Shown in pieces: positions 19,674-29,177 of a stretch of 64,000 nucleotides of DNA; the stretch's first letter is position 1, and each line of letters begins with the position of its first letter. The notes under the pieces are model-generated. The model had not been told where the DNA came from. It was given only the letters and a program-made list of their open reading frames with translations, and ran no database searches. The stretch spans positions 248,001 through 312,000 of the forward strand of contig JAACMV010000007.1 of NCBI GenBank assembly GCA_010909725.1, in the 5' to 3' direction. Position numbers and translations under genes: made by a program. This DNA comes from Picochlorum sp. 'celeri'. Its lineage: Eukaryota > Chlorophyta > Trebouxiophyceae.

Positions 19674-20447
19674 ATGCTGTCCATACGATGCACCAGCAAG
19701 GGTGTGAGTCATCATCGTGTGGCTCACATGTCTAGACATGGTCCTAATGTTGGGCAGAGAATGTGCGTCTGTCACGCCGTCTCAGAGGTTCATCACGCGA
19801 TTAAACGGCCTACGAATGATGATGTTCAGAGACTTTCCATGGGGAAAGCGTCAAAATCTGAACGTGGTTGGGGGAGTCGACAAGTGTGCCATAGACTGAA
19901 CCAAGAGGAGCGGAAAGCGTATGATATTGCGTTGCAAAAGGGGTATTTGACTCTGAAAGGGACTGGGTATAGGAAAGAACGGAAAGGGAGTCCCCTCGCG
20001 AATATATATAGGCAGTATTGTGATGCTCGTGATATGCTCTGTGTGAATGTGTTGCTTCGGCAGCATGATGGGCAGCAGGGAGATGTGGTGCTGGTGGATA
20101 TGACACCAAAGAGGAGATGGATGCGAGACGGTGGTGTGGTGGTGGTAGATTCTACTATGAAGGAGGCGATTGAACGAGGCGTGGATGATGTCATCAAGGC
20201 AGAGGGGTGGGAAGCATCCAGAGTGGCGTGTACAAGGGATATGACCCCATGGACTGTACTCTTGCCACCGTTTCTGCTGCTCGATGATGACGAAGATAAA
20301 GATGAACATGATGTATTAGAACATTACAGTCAAGCACCCATGTGGCAGATTCCACCCCATGTGCTTGCCTATTCTGTGGCATCCAGGCCAGAGGCAAAGG
20401 CACTGGCTGCTGCCATAAGTCAACAAGAGCATGTATTTATTTCATAA
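19674..20447 (+). CDS. Hypothetical protein with ERKGSPLANIYRQYCDAR block, probably organellar
   Basis: The product is 257 aa. The frame is open from a TTG at 19524, but the first ATG is at 19674 (MLSIRCTSKG). The first 60 residues are basic with Ser/His/Arg, resembling an organelle transit peptide. The central block is VCHRLNQEERKAYDIALQKG, then YLTLKGTGYRKERKGSPLAN and IYRQYCDARDM. It looks conserved and might define an uncharacterised algal/plant family, but I cannot name it. The C-half is acidic, with MWQIPPHVLAYSVASRPEAK. The end overlaps the convergent sucrose-phosphatase gene by 11 bp. Confidence 0.65.
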   Translation: MLSIRCTSKGVSHHRVAHMSRHGPNVGQRMCVCHAVSEVHHAIKRPTNDDVQRLSMGKASKSERGWGSRQVCHRLNQEERKAYDIALQKGYLTLKGTGYRKERKGSPLANIYRQYCDARDMLCVNVLLRQHDGQQGDVVLVDMTPKRRWMRDGGVVVVDSTMKEAIERGVDDVIKAEGWEASRVACTRDMTPWTVLLPPFLLLDDDEDKDEHDVLEHYSQAPMWQIPPHVLAYSVASRPEAKALAAAISQQEHVFIS

Positions 20448-21444
20448 ATTTATAATGCGACAAGCATTCAACAATGCCCGCAGGGCCGTCTTTCGACGCA
20501 AAAAACATGTTTGTATTTCCCTTGCCATGCGCATCATACCATTGCCGCAATTCCTGGTGTGCATTTGCAACAATACATCCATGCACATGGGGTACTTCAA
20601 AAAGCTCAATATCATTCCCACTGTCTCCACATACCACTACTGCATCGACTTTGTCGCTCATCTGCACCTCACCCTTATCATCCCGTGTATGGACTCCAAG
20701 CTGCTCCAGTAAAAAGGCCAATGCCTTGCCTTTACTGGCTCTCTGAGGGAGAATGTCCAAATCAACACTGCCAGAATAAATGACATTTGCAGCAATCCCT
20801 TTCGCATCCAACGCCCCACGCAATCCATCTATCGCTTTTTGTATGTGCTCCGCATTGTCTCCATGCACTTTATACGACACTTTATGCGGCCTCTGCTCTG
20901 TCTCCTGCTGCAATGTGAAGTGTACCCCATCCACATGGCATGCCTCCACCACAGACAACACCATATTCCTATCCCACCCTTGCCCATCCAAGTATGATTC
21001 CCATGCCTCATCCGTCTTGCTCATATGATCCACCAAGATCTCTGTCCCGACTGAACAGACGAGCACATCAGGTTGCAGCAGTGGCACGTGCTCTGCCAGC
21101 TCTCGATACAACACTGGCGATCTCCCCGAGGAAAATATCAGCGTTGACCCTGTCGTTGAGAATTGGGTCTTCCATATCTCATTAAATGCACGCAAATCGC
21201 GATGATCAGGGTCGTGGTGGTTCACCATGGTCCAATCCAAATCAGACACGAGAATGACCTTTGATGAACCCTCCTGCGCTTCCGCCATACTGCTCCGCGA
21301 TCTGAATGAATTTTTATGATGTAAATCTAATCCTGAGTGCCTTGGCGTGTATAATGAAGGGAATAACCGTGGAAGACACGTGGTTTTAACCTGAAACACA
21401 GGGCTTGTGCGTTGACAAGAGAAACAACCCGAGACACCCACCAT
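20437..21444 (-). CDS. SPP: Sucrose-6-phosphate phosphatase (HAD superfamily)
   Basis: The product is 335 aa. It hydrolyses sucrose-6-phosphate to sucrose, the last step of sucrose synthesis. HAD motif I is VILVSDLDWTM, with Asp68 and Asp70. Motif II is IFSSGRSP, and motif IV is VVVCGDSGNDIELFEV. SPP-specific segments are present too: LQPDVLVCSVGTEI, DILPQRASKGKALAFLLEQL and PAGIVECLSHY. The first ~50 residues are an extension that may be a targeting sequence; a second Met (MAEAQEGSS) could start a cytosolic form. The plant S6PP C-terminal domain is absent, giving the compact form seen in cyanobacteria and algae. Its 3' coding end overlaps the convergent neighbour. Confidence 0.88.
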   Translation of the reverse strand: MVGVSGCFSCQRTSPVFQVKTTCLPRLFPSLYTPRHSGLDLHHKNSFRSRSSMAEAQEGSSKVILVSDLDWTMVNHHDPDHRDLRAFNEIWKTQFSTTGSTLIFSSGRSPVLYRELAEHVPLLQPDVLVCSVGTEILVDHMSKTDEAWESYLDGQGWDRNMVLSVVEACHVDGVHFTLQQETEQRPHKVSYKVHGDNAEHIQKAIDGLRGALDAKGIAANVIYSGSVDLDILPQRASKGKALAFLLEQLGVHTRDDKGEVQMSDKVDAVVVCGDSGNDIELFEVPHVHGCIVANAHQELRQWYDAHGKGNTNMFFASKDGPAGIVECLSHYKFMK

Positions 21445-21835
21445 CCACTGTGTGTGTTTATTGTGGATGCATATTTTATATTTAATGCGCCAGTCATCAT
21501 CATCAGCAGATGACGATGAGGGTGGTTTTTCTCCAAATGAAAATGGTATTTATTGTTCTATTCAAGGACTCGGATGATGGGGCCATGGATGTGGACATGT
21601 GTGTACAACAAGACTGAGGCATCGCAGTAGGATTTCCTAATATTTTTCCACATATACCACCTACGTCTCTTTGTGATACAAGAGGTACGACTGCACAGAC
21701 CAATAATACTACTGCTAGAAGAATACAATCGAGTCGATCGATCAATCAGGTCGTCTCGATTCAGACGACATGTTCTCAACACGCACGCACGTACATGATT
21801 CCATGCAGATTTATTTAATACATATATAGGGGACT
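21445..21835. other. Divergent intergenic region, SPP / SEC61B
   Basis: No gene is recognised. There are GATC-rich repeats near 21733-21745 (TCGATCGATCAATC). Short frames here lack a plausible start and domain. Confidence 0.35.
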
Positions 21836-22018
21836 ATGGCACCAGTTGGAACGAGAGGGGCCCGCAAGGCTCCTGCTACAGCAGCTGCAGCTGCAGCCAG
21901 TTACTATGGAGAAGAGAGCACGCTGATTGAATTATCACCTGAGCAGGTCATGTACTTGGCTATTGGATTCATTATTGTTGTCTTCATCTTGCATATATTT
22001 GGTAAATTGGCTGCATGA
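21836..22018 (+). CDS. SEC61B: SEC61 translocon beta subunit
   Basis: The product is 60 aa, a typical tail-anchored length. The cytosolic N-part MAPVGTRGARKAPATAAAAA is Ala-rich. It is followed by YYGEESTLIELSPEQVMYLA and the single C-terminal membrane span (IGFIIVVFILHIFGKL). The SPEQVMYLAIGFI-type block before the membrane anchor is the SEC61-beta signature. It is part of the ER protein-conducting channel with SEC61-alpha and gamma. A TGTAA element follows about 65 bp downstream of the stop. Confidence 0.93.
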   Translation: MAPVGTRGARKAPATAAAAAASYYGEESTLIELSPEQVMYLAIGFIIVVFILHIFGKLAA

Positions 22019-22533
22019 GCAGAGAGATTGGTTGTTTGGTAGTTTTTCAAAACATATCAGGATACCTTGTTCTTTGACGTATTGTAACGCGACCTCATTC
22101 ATGATACTCGTGTATGTTTGACGTGGTTGTGATTGATTTATGTATGTACATCTATCGATACACGACTGTCTCCCTCCTGATCAGCTACTGATGATCTGCT
22201 TGGTCTTTGTTGTTCATTCCTACAAGAGTGTTGTTGGGAAATGGCATCTAGAAAGGAAGAAGACAAAGCGTACAAATCTGAGAAGCCAGTTCGTGCTCCC
22301 GCATACAGAATTCGATAAACAAGAGCATGTAAATTGATTTTGTTTGCTGGGATTCAAGACGACTGTCCAGAATATTGACGAACACGGGACATGGGCGACT
22401 CTTGAGCATTGGCGCTTGTTATTGTCAGAGGAGAGGATTGGAGACACATTGACCGAGATTTCATATAGAAGTTAGTATTTCTATCAATATCATGCATTGA
22501 AGATAGGATTGGTCGTGGTAGGTGAGAGGAAAA
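22019..22533 (+). other. Intergenic stretch with a possible unrecognised small gene
   Basis: Two open segments look coding in composition. One is ATG at 22241, MASRKEEDKAYKSEKPVRAP, open to 22318. The other is open from 22338 to a TAG at about 22474 and includes NIDEHGTWATLEHWRLLL. They can be joined in phase 0 with a 70-nt or 82-nt GT-AG intron starting GTTCGT, or from an overlapping frame with a 42-nt intron starting GTAAAT. None is clearly right and no family is recognised. A TTGACCGAG half-site is present at 22449-22457. Confidence 0.25.
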
Positions 22534-25509
22534 ATGGAAAGTGTGACGCCAATGCTACGGTTATCAGGCGTTCGCGGCGCAATATCGTACATGCCGCGGG
22601 GTACACGTTACATATATGGAACAATCAGCAATGGCCGGGGAAGATTGGGTAGACAGCCACGTATGGTGTTGCCCCAAGGTGTGTCAAAGGGAACGGCGTC
22701 TTCTTGGACGGTGGATGCACGTGAGGACTGGCATGTAGAAGACGAGGAAGTGATTAGTGAGTTGGCAGTTGTTGCTCCCGCGGATAAGGTGCATGGGAAT
22801 GAGACGAGAGATGAGGTGACCATGTTTGTGCTTGGTGGTTTGGCTGCCGTGGGGACACACTATGTGTTGAGGTTCTTGGGGACTCTGCCTGTTATACGAG
22901 ACTTGGTGAAGCGATTTATATGGTGGGCAGAGCCAAAATTGCGGTCGAAAGATTCGGTGTCGTTGCTTGGGAGTTCGAGTGATGCAGAGGCACCAGATGG
23001 TGATGGTGGCGCCAAGGAAGAGGAGCCAAGTAGTAGTAGCTCTAGATGGCGAGGAAATGTGGTGCCGTACGCAGATAGTGGTCTCATTTCATTAAAAGAT
23101 GAGAAAAAGTCTTCCTTAGTGGATATAGAGGGAGGGGAGACTGTCGAGTGGGTGAACATGTGCTGGAGAAAGGCGTGGCGAGTATATCAGAGAGGTTTGG
23201 AGAGATGGCTTGCTGACCTCCTGCAGCCTGTGTTTGATAGTTTAGTTCAGGATAAAATGGTTCCTGCATTTGTTCAAAAGCTCAGGATTACAGAGTTTAC
23301 GCTTGATCACGAAGCCCCTTATTTTACAAACATGCGTAGGAGGAGCAGTAGGAAGGACTCGGACTTGAATGGTGTTGTGGATGTGAGATACACTGGCGGG
23401 GCTCGAATGGTCCTGTCGATTGAGATAGGTACCAAAAATCGATATAGCCGATTGAAAGTTCCTGTCATGGTTTCTGATTTGGATTTGGAGTGTCGATTAT
23501 GGCTCAAGCTGAGGCTTGCCCCCATGTGTCCCTACATTGGGACGATGAGCCTGGCATTCGTCGGACCACCAACAATAAAGGTCCAATTATCCCCGTATGA
23601 TAGGATTAAATTGATGAGGATTCCAGTGATTCAGCCCTTCTTGACCAAACTGTTCACAGTAGATTTGCCCAGATTGATGACCTTGCCAAATAAATTGGAC
23701 ATTGCCATTCCTCCTGCAGTCACGGCTGTGGCGGAGGCTGCCGTGGGTCGAGATGCAGTTATGAGGGCTGTTGCATCTGCTGTCTTACAAGCAGATGCGC
23801 TCGAGCATGCGTTAGTATCAGCGTTGCCCCTTGGTCCCCAAGGAGCAGCAGGCGGTATTTCTCTGCCTGATTTGTTCCGAGGAGAGCTGTTGGTCACATT
23901 GAAAGGAGCAAAGGATCTTCCTGTGTGGGGATTTCCTTGGCAGAGTAATCCATACTGTAGACTGGCGTTGGGAGCGCAGGCTGTTATGAGTAGAAAGGAT
24001 AATGAAACATCACAGCCATCACGGCATCGTGGACCTGTATGGAATCAGGAGTTTCAATTTTTGGTCGAGGATTCGTCGGTCCAGGCTCTAGAAATATGGA
24101 TTATGGATAGCCCTATCACTGGAAGGACGGATGTTGCATACGCCAAGATTCCCTTGTCAGAATTACCTTCCACAGGAGCCATGGATGCATGGTTTGATTT
24201 AAAGAGCAGCATGCCAGCAGAGACCTCTGGCGGATCTGTACGAATGTCACTGACATACAAACCATTCCAAGACGATGATATCGATAGTGGGTATCGGGAA
24301 GCTGCCGCGCAAGCATTCTCGCTTGAAGAGGATCGACCAGTTTCTGATGATATTATAGATGTCAAGACTGCTGCAGATGCCAGTTCAAGGGCAGCCGTTG
24401 CAGCATCTGCAGCAGCCGCGGCAGTTGCTGTGACAAAAGCTGCAGCTGCGCGAGCTGCTGCTCGTCTCTCCAGAATGGCCACGGAAGCAAATGAGAACAA
24501 ATCAGAAGAAGATGATGATGATGGTGAAACTCCAAAAGAACAACAACAAGAAGAACAACAAGAGCCTGAGAGGGACATCATGGTTCGAGAACTTAATACA
24601 ATGGCAGAAACGATGCATCACTTGGAGGATGAGATTACGGCGTTGAATGAAGGAGGAAATGGGGCATCCACCAAGGCTGTTGAACTCTTGTCAACCGCAG
24701 AGTCTCGTGCAGTCTCAGCAATGAATGAAGGAGATGTCCACAAGGCGAATGAAATATTAGGAGATGCTGCAAAAACCCTTGAAGAACATATCAGAGAATC
24801 GAGGGAATCCCACCAGCATTCAAATGGCGCAGAGGATGACGATCATGTCTCAGGGCAGGAAAAGGCAGAAAGGGCCATCACGGCGGCAAGAGCAGCAGCA
24901 CAGGCTGCAGCCATCGCAGTGACTGAAGCCGACTCGGTACGTCATAGCACAGTAGAAGAAGAAAATAAACCATACCATATTATCTCCGACTCGGAAGATT
25001 CCTGGGGAACTGATGCCACACCATCCACATCCTCCCCCAAAACACAGTCAAAGCCCACACTGCCTCAAAACCTTGAGGAACAGACCTCCGATGACGAGCA
25101 ACAATCAGAGGCACCATGGTGGAATAAAGCAGCCGGTTGGGTCATGAGTCACCTGGGAAAGAAGGACACCTCGGAACGAGATACTGCTGTCGAAGATGCC
25201 GATGGAAGTGCAGTCAACACCAGTGACATGTCATGGTTTGACTACCAAAACTTGACACCAGAGGACAGGAGACGACTTCCAGTAGGAGATATTGTCTTGG
25301 GAGATGATATTCCTATCGAAGAAATCGCCGCAGAAGTCCAAAAGAGCTGGAAACTCAGAGACGTACACGTAGAGACGCTCGTCCAAAAAGCTCTGGAAGC
25401 CAGACAGAGACAAAATGAACTCCCCCTGCTCCTCATCACCTCCATCATGGCAACCTCAAGTGCCATTCTGTTATCCATTGTACTGTATAGACTTTTGCAG
25501 TCGAACTAG
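22534..25509 (+). CDS. SMP-domain and C2-domain membrane-contact/lipid-transfer protein
   Basis: The product is 991 aa and intronless. The first ATG is at 22534 (MESVTPMLRL), as the upstream GTG is not a likely start. The order is a basic N-terminal extension that may target the plastid; a hydrophobic segment (MFVLGGLAAVGTHYVLRFLG); an SMP-type lipid-binding domain (VDVRYTGGARMVLSIEIGTK, then DLECRLWLKLRLAPMCPYIG and VQLSPYDRIKLMRIPVIQPF); and a C2 domain (GELLVTLKGAKDLP, NPYCRLALG, GPVWNQEFQFLV). Long Ala- and Glu-rich coiled regions follow, and the end is a C-terminal membrane anchor (LLLITSIMATSSAILLSIVL). It resembles plant synaptotagmin-like NTMC2 type 5/6 proteins, which tether membranes and transfer lipids. 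The exact membranes are unknown. Confidence 0.8.
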   Translation: MESVTPMLRLSGVRGAISYMPRGTRYIYGTISNGRGRLGRQPRMVLPQGVSKGTASSWTVDAREDWHVEDEEVISELAVVAPADKVHGNETRDEVTMFVLGGLAAVGTHYVLRFLGTLPVIRDLVKRFIWWAEPKLRSKDSVSLLGSSSDAEAPDGDGGAKEEEPSSSSSRWRGNVVPYADSGLISLKDEKKSSLVDIEGGETVEWVNMCWRKAWRVYQRGLERWLADLLQPVFDSLVQDKMVPAFVQKLRITEFTLDHEAPYFTNMRRRSSRKDSDLNGVVDVRYTGGARMVLSIEIGTKNRYSRLKVPVMVSDLDLECRLWLKLRLAPMCPYIGTMSLAFVGPPTIKVQLSPYDRIKLMRIPVIQPFLTKLFTVDLPRLMTLPNKLDIAIPPAVTAVAEAAVGRDAVMRAVASAVLQADALEHALVSALPLGPQGAAGGISLPDLFRGELLVTLKGAKDLPVWGFPWQSNPYCRLALGAQAVMSRKDNETSQPSRHRGPVWNQEFQFLVEDSSVQALEIWIMDSPITGRTDVAYAKIPLSELPSTGAMDAWFDLKSSMPAETSGGSVRMSLTYKPFQDDDIDSGYREAAAQAFSLEEDRPVSDDIIDVKTAADASSRAAVAASAAAAAVAVTKAAAARAAARLSRMATEANENKSEEDDDDGETPKEQQQEEQQEPERDIMVRELNTMAETMHHLEDEITALNEGGNGASTKAVELLSTAESRAVSAMNEGDVHKANEILGDAAKTLEEHIRESRESHQHSNGAEDDDHVSGQEKAERAITAARAAAQAAAIAVTEADSVRHSTVEEENKPYHIISDSEDSWGTDATPSTSSPKTQSKPTLPQNLEEQTSDDEQQSEAPWWNKAAGWVMSHLGKKDTSERDTAVEDADGSAVNTSDMSWFDYQNLTPEDRRRLPVGDIVLGDDIPIEEIAAEVQKSWKLRDVHVETLVQKALEARQRQNELPLLLITSIMATSSAILLSIVLYRLLQSN

Positions 25510-25596
25510 CCGTGTAACACGTACTTCCCTGTACATTGCCGCAGACACCCTGTACATTCTCTCTCACCTCGGGACAACAACGGCAGTTGCCATCGC

Positions 25597-25627
25597 CGGT
25601 CAGACAGAATTTGACCGTTCAACGGTC
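25597..25627. promoter_or_regulatory. Inverted CGGTC/GACCG cluster upstream of the first LPMO gene
   Basis: CGGTC (25597-25601), GACCG (25613-25617) and a second CGGTC (25623-25627) cluster in the 390-bp spacer between the SMP gene stop and the LPMO start at 25900. The first pair has an 11-nt spacer rather than 13, and the second pair is GACCG-N5-CGGTC. It is a variant of the repeat found in three other promoters. Confidence 0.35.
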
Positions 25628-25899
25628 GAGCGTCAGACACGTGAAAAAATATACAACCGCCACCGCATCGCTCCCCCGATGTATATCAAATTATTTCATT
25701 TTATTTCATATACCAAGCATTGAACGAGTGAGGTATTGTTTTGAGCACGAGAGACGCTTTTTGTTTTTCAAGCAGAACTTGAGTTGAGCTAGTTTGCCGC
25801 CAAGCGTGTTTACCTCATCACTGCTTTCCGCGTTGAATCACACTTGATTGTACTAAATAGTAGTAATTCATCGCTTGAACTACTACTAATACAACAAAG

Positions 25900-26777
25900 A
25901 TGTTCGCTGTTGCGTTGTTTTGCAACCTGGCGTTCCTCTGTCTTGGTCTATTTCCAACCACTGTACAGTCACATGGATTTCTCCATGCCCCAAAGTCTCG
26001 TAATTTCATCGCCTCGAGCGCTGGGAACTTTTGTCCTCATTGCTTAAATGGAGGTACTGTTGAACGAGTGTCTCAGTCTGGATCACTTCAGTGGCCTCAG
26101 GGGGAGCATGGTATTTGTGGGGATGCAAAAATGGATACAGTGCCACGGGCTCATGAAGCAGGAGGAAAGTTTTATACACCTGCCACGTATGAGACATTTG
26201 AGCAAGGACAAGTAATGAACATCAATATTACCGTGACAACGAATCATAATGGACGGTTTGCCTTCCGAATTTGTCGAGTCGGTGGGGGGTATGATGATGC
26301 CCAGAAGAGAGAGGAGGCAGAGCTGACCGAGGACTGTCTGAACCAGAATGTGCTGAAACAAGCCAACGTTCAAGGAGCTCAAAAACCCGGTGAGAAATGG
26401 TTCTATACAACGCCTGGAGACCCCATGTATACGGAATATTCGTTATGGTATGACCTCCCCAAAGATTTGACCTGTGATGGTGTCTCCAGCCACTGCGTTA
26501 TGCAGTGGCAATGGGTCACCATGAACAGCTGCGTGCCCAAAGATTCTCCAAAACAGTATAGGAGACCAATAGGTCTTCGATATTGTGAAGATGAAGGATC
26601 CCCATATCCAGAGGTATGTTGATGATGATTGTTGTCCTTGTGTGCTTTTTTTTTTTTTTCTAATCCTTCTTCTTCTTCTTCTTCTTCTCCGTTCTGTAGG
26701 AATTCTGGAACTGTGCTGACATCGTTATCAAACCCACACAAGGACAATATTCTCGCAAATTGAAAATGCTGCATTGA
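25900..26777 (+). CDS. Secreted AA15-like lytic polysaccharide monooxygenase, two exons
   Basis: The product is 263 aa. Exon 1 (25900-26613) and exon 2 (26700-26777) flank an 86-nt intron (GTATGT...CTGTAG), joined in phase 0 as PYPE|EFWNCADI. A signal peptide (MFAVALFCNLAFLCLGLFP) ends before SHGFLHAPKSRNF. Cleavage there would expose the N-terminal His of an LPMO copper histidine brace. The second brace His is in TVTTNHNGRFAF. Other features are CPHCLNGGTV and HGICGD, and cysteines for disulfides. This is the chitin-binding type-4/AA15-like fold, which cleaves chitin or cellulose oxidatively. No extra binding domain is present, and the protein ends soon after the catalytic domain. It is the shorter of a tandem pair. 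Confidence 0.75.
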
Positions 26778-27192
26778 TGATACAATGCATTTTTCATTTT
26801 GACATGCATGCAAGCAATGTCAACATCAAGCGTGTGTGTGTGTGTAGAGAAAGAGAGAGAAGTTTCATGCCCAAGTATACTACACTACATAATAAATAAT
26901 AATGATTCCTTTGCCATAAATAATAATAATTCTTTCCTAATAATAATGAATTTGATTGTGTCTTCCACACCTGTTTGACCTACCTAGTTTTGATTTGAAT
27001 AGAATGTGGTGCTCATGAGAGAGATGCATGCAGTTGGTCAACGCTCTGCCAAGCCAAACATCTTGACGGTTGACCAGATTGCATTGCAACGGCGGTTGCG
27101 GCAACGTCGACATTCCGAGCATCATCCGACACAGGTACATAAACCTTGGTTTATTATTATTTTACATACATACAGTTAAAAAAAGAATTGGA
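26778..27192. other. Spacer between the two LPMO genes
   Basis: AT-rich, with a short (GT)n run at about 26831-26844 followed by a GA-rich stretch, and TAATAATAAT tracts. A TTGACC half-site lies at 27070-27075, 118 bp before the second LPMO start. No gene is seen. Confidence 0.4.
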
Positions 27193-28296
27193 ATGTTCAT
27201 ATCTCGTACTGTTGATACCACGAAAGCGGTGTCGATTGTTGTCTTGGTCGTGGTCTTGGCGGTTCAGCTATTCGTCTTACCGGTACATGGCCACGGATAC
27301 CTCAAATCACCTCCTGCACGAAATGTATTGGCAAACAGTGATTACTGTCCTCACTGCCTGAACGGTGGTACGGTATCTGCTGTGTCTGCAGGAGGAACTC
27401 TTCAGTGGCCTTTGGGACAGCATGGAATCTGTGGTGACCCATACAATGCCCCAAAACCTCGCGACCACGAGGTGGGTGGCACGTTTTATGGCACTGGAGC
27501 ACCAGTGGTGACGTACGAGGAGGGATCTGTGATTCGCCTCGAAGTCACTGTGACAACAAACCATAATGGACGGTTTATGTTTTCCATTTGTAAAGTCAAT
27601 GGCGCAACGCCTCAGGATGAAGCAGCACAATTGACTCAAGACTGCTTGAATGAACATGTTTTGGTGCAAGCCAATGTTCCAGGAGCTCAAAAACCTGGGG
27701 AGCAGTGGTTCTATACGACCCCAGGAGACCCCATGTATAACGAGTACACCATGTACTATCAACTCCCTGATCTCCTGACATGTGATGGGGTGGACTCTCG
27801 ATGCATTCTGCAGTTTTATTGGGTCAGCGGAAACTCATGTAATCCTCCGAATACACCAGAGAAATACAAGAGGCCGTTTGGGTTGCCAGACTGTGGGTCT
27901 CCTGGAGCCGCGTATCCAGAGGAGTTTTGGAATTGTGCCGATATCAAGATAAGCCCTTCTTCATGGAAATCCTTCTATCCAGAGACCATTGGAGGCATGG
28001 AAAAACAGGTCAGATCATCATTGCTACCTTCATATGCCAAGGGCATCAAGGATAAGACGATGCATGAACAGGCGGCAGCGACATTGTTCTGTACCACCAA
28101 GGTGAATGCCTATGGCATGTTCCCTGATGCTGACAAGAACTGCCGAGGGTACTTCATCTGCCAGGAATTGGCAAGTTGGTATGTCAACTGTCCATCTGGG
28201 ATGAGATTTGATGCAGAGACACTCGTATGCCAGTATGACGAGCGCGCCGTCTGTATTGATCTGAGATATCAATCAGGCACAGCTGTGCAGTATTGA
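27193..28296 (+). CDS. Secreted AA15-like LPMO with C-terminal CBM14 chitin-binding domain
   Basis: The product is 367 aa. The frame is open further upstream, but the ATG at 27193 (MFISRTVDTTK) places a signal peptide (SIVVLVVVLAVQLFVLPVHG) right before HGYLKSPPARN, so the mature protein begins with the copper-brace His. The catalytic part parallels the upstream gene: CPHCLNGGTV, HGICGDP, VTVTTNHNGRFMF, CILQFYWVSGNSC and EFWNCADI. Residues ~295-360 form a peritrophin-A/CBM14 domain with six Cys, including YFICQELASWYVNCPSGMRF and VCQYDERAVC, which binds chitin. The two genes are a tandem duplication. The coding region here is intronless although its sister has an intron at the EFWNCADI junction. 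The target is probably chitin or a similar beta-glucan (inference). Confidence 0.8.
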   Translation: MFISRTVDTTKAVSIVVLVVVLAVQLFVLPVHGHGYLKSPPARNVLANSDYCPHCLNGGTVSAVSAGGTLQWPLGQHGICGDPYNAPKPRDHEVGGTFYGTGAPVVTYEEGSVIRLEVTVTTNHNGRFMFSICKVNGATPQDEAAQLTQDCLNEHVLVQANVPGAQKPGEQWFYTTPGDPMYNEYTMYYQLPDLLTCDGVDSRCILQFYWVSGNSCNPPNTPEKYKRPFGLPDCGSPGAAYPEEFWNCADIKISPSSWKSFYPETIGGMEKQVRSSLLPSYAKGIKDKTMHEQAAATLFCTTKVNAYGMFPDADKNCRGYFICQELASWYVNCPSGMRFDAETLVCQYDERAVCIDLRYQSGTAVQY

Positions 28297-28397
28297 TTTT
28301 TTTTCTTCTTCTCCTTGACACGACCATATTGACCTTGACAGTCTCCATTCTGTACATTATTTTGTTCATAGAACATTATATTTACGTCAAGTGACCC

Positions 28398-29101
28398 ATG
28401 AAACTGAAGAATACGTATTTTCTGATCCGGTGCGTTGGTTGAGTTGTGTCGATTTCCGACACGAGCGAATCAAAGGGTAAAAAAAAACACGGTCTTCATG
28501 AAACCATTTCCATTGCAGGCACGGACACAGTGTTGCAAATGAGAAAAACGTAATTATTAGTTTGCCCGAGGAAGGGATAAAGCCTGAATGGGGATTGACG
28601 GATTTGGGTGCTGCTCAGGCAGACTCTGCTGGAGAAGAGTTGATACAAATGTTTGGAAAGGACTGGAATCCCAATCATACGGTGATATGCACCTCTCCGT
28701 TTAGTCGATGTATCGAAACTGCAGCCAGAATTGCTAGTCATATGGATATTCATTTGCATGATGCGCGTATGAGACGGTCAGATGCGCTGAGGGAGAGGTA
28801 TTTTGGAGCAGCGTTGGAGGGTGCATCGTCGAGTCTGTATCATACAGTGTGGGAGCAAGATGAGAAGGATTCTACTGCGGTTCCGGAAGGGGGTGGGGAA
28901 TCTGTTGCCGATGTGGCAGCGCGGCTGCGGCAGTTTCTGTACGAGGTTGAGGATTCTGTGGAGGGTCAGAATGTTGTGATTGTGTCGCATGGGGATTCGC
29001 TGTCGATTCTCATAAGTTTGATATTAGAAGAGGATTTGAGATATCATTGGAATATTGGCTTGAAAAATTGTCAGATATATCGTATTGATCCGACGAGGTA
29101 A
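28398..29101 (+). CDS. Histidine phosphatase (phosphoglycerate mutase-like) protein, two exons
   Basis: The product is 204 aa. Exon 1 (28398-28429) encodes MKLKNTYFLI plus CG. An 89-nt intron (GTGCGT...TTGCAG) is followed by exon 2 (28519-29101). The splice completes the Arg codon of the catalytic RHG motif, giving YFLIRHGHSVANEKN with the phospho-acceptor His12. Conserved parts are GLTDLGAAQADSAG, CTSPFSRCIETAARIA and the second catalytic His in VVIVSHGDSLSI. It is a compact cobC/PGAM-like phosphatase, and the substrate cannot be told. Without the tiny exon 1, the catalytic motif would seem to be missing. Confidence 0.85.
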
Positions 29102-29177
29102 AAAAAACAATGAGAGTCTTACACAGACAGAAAAAGATGAGAAATTCTTCATGTCGTCACGAGGGCTACCTTTTCAA

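Noticed and set aside
24054..24581. Minus-strand Ser/Ala-rich frame inside the SMP gene
   Set aside because: It is a low-complexity mirror of the Ala-rich coiled region of the plus-strand protein.
27070..27192. Upstream extension of the second LPMO frame
   Set aside because: The 41 extra residues would place the signal peptide internally and prevent exposure of the copper-binding His. The ATG at 27193 is better.
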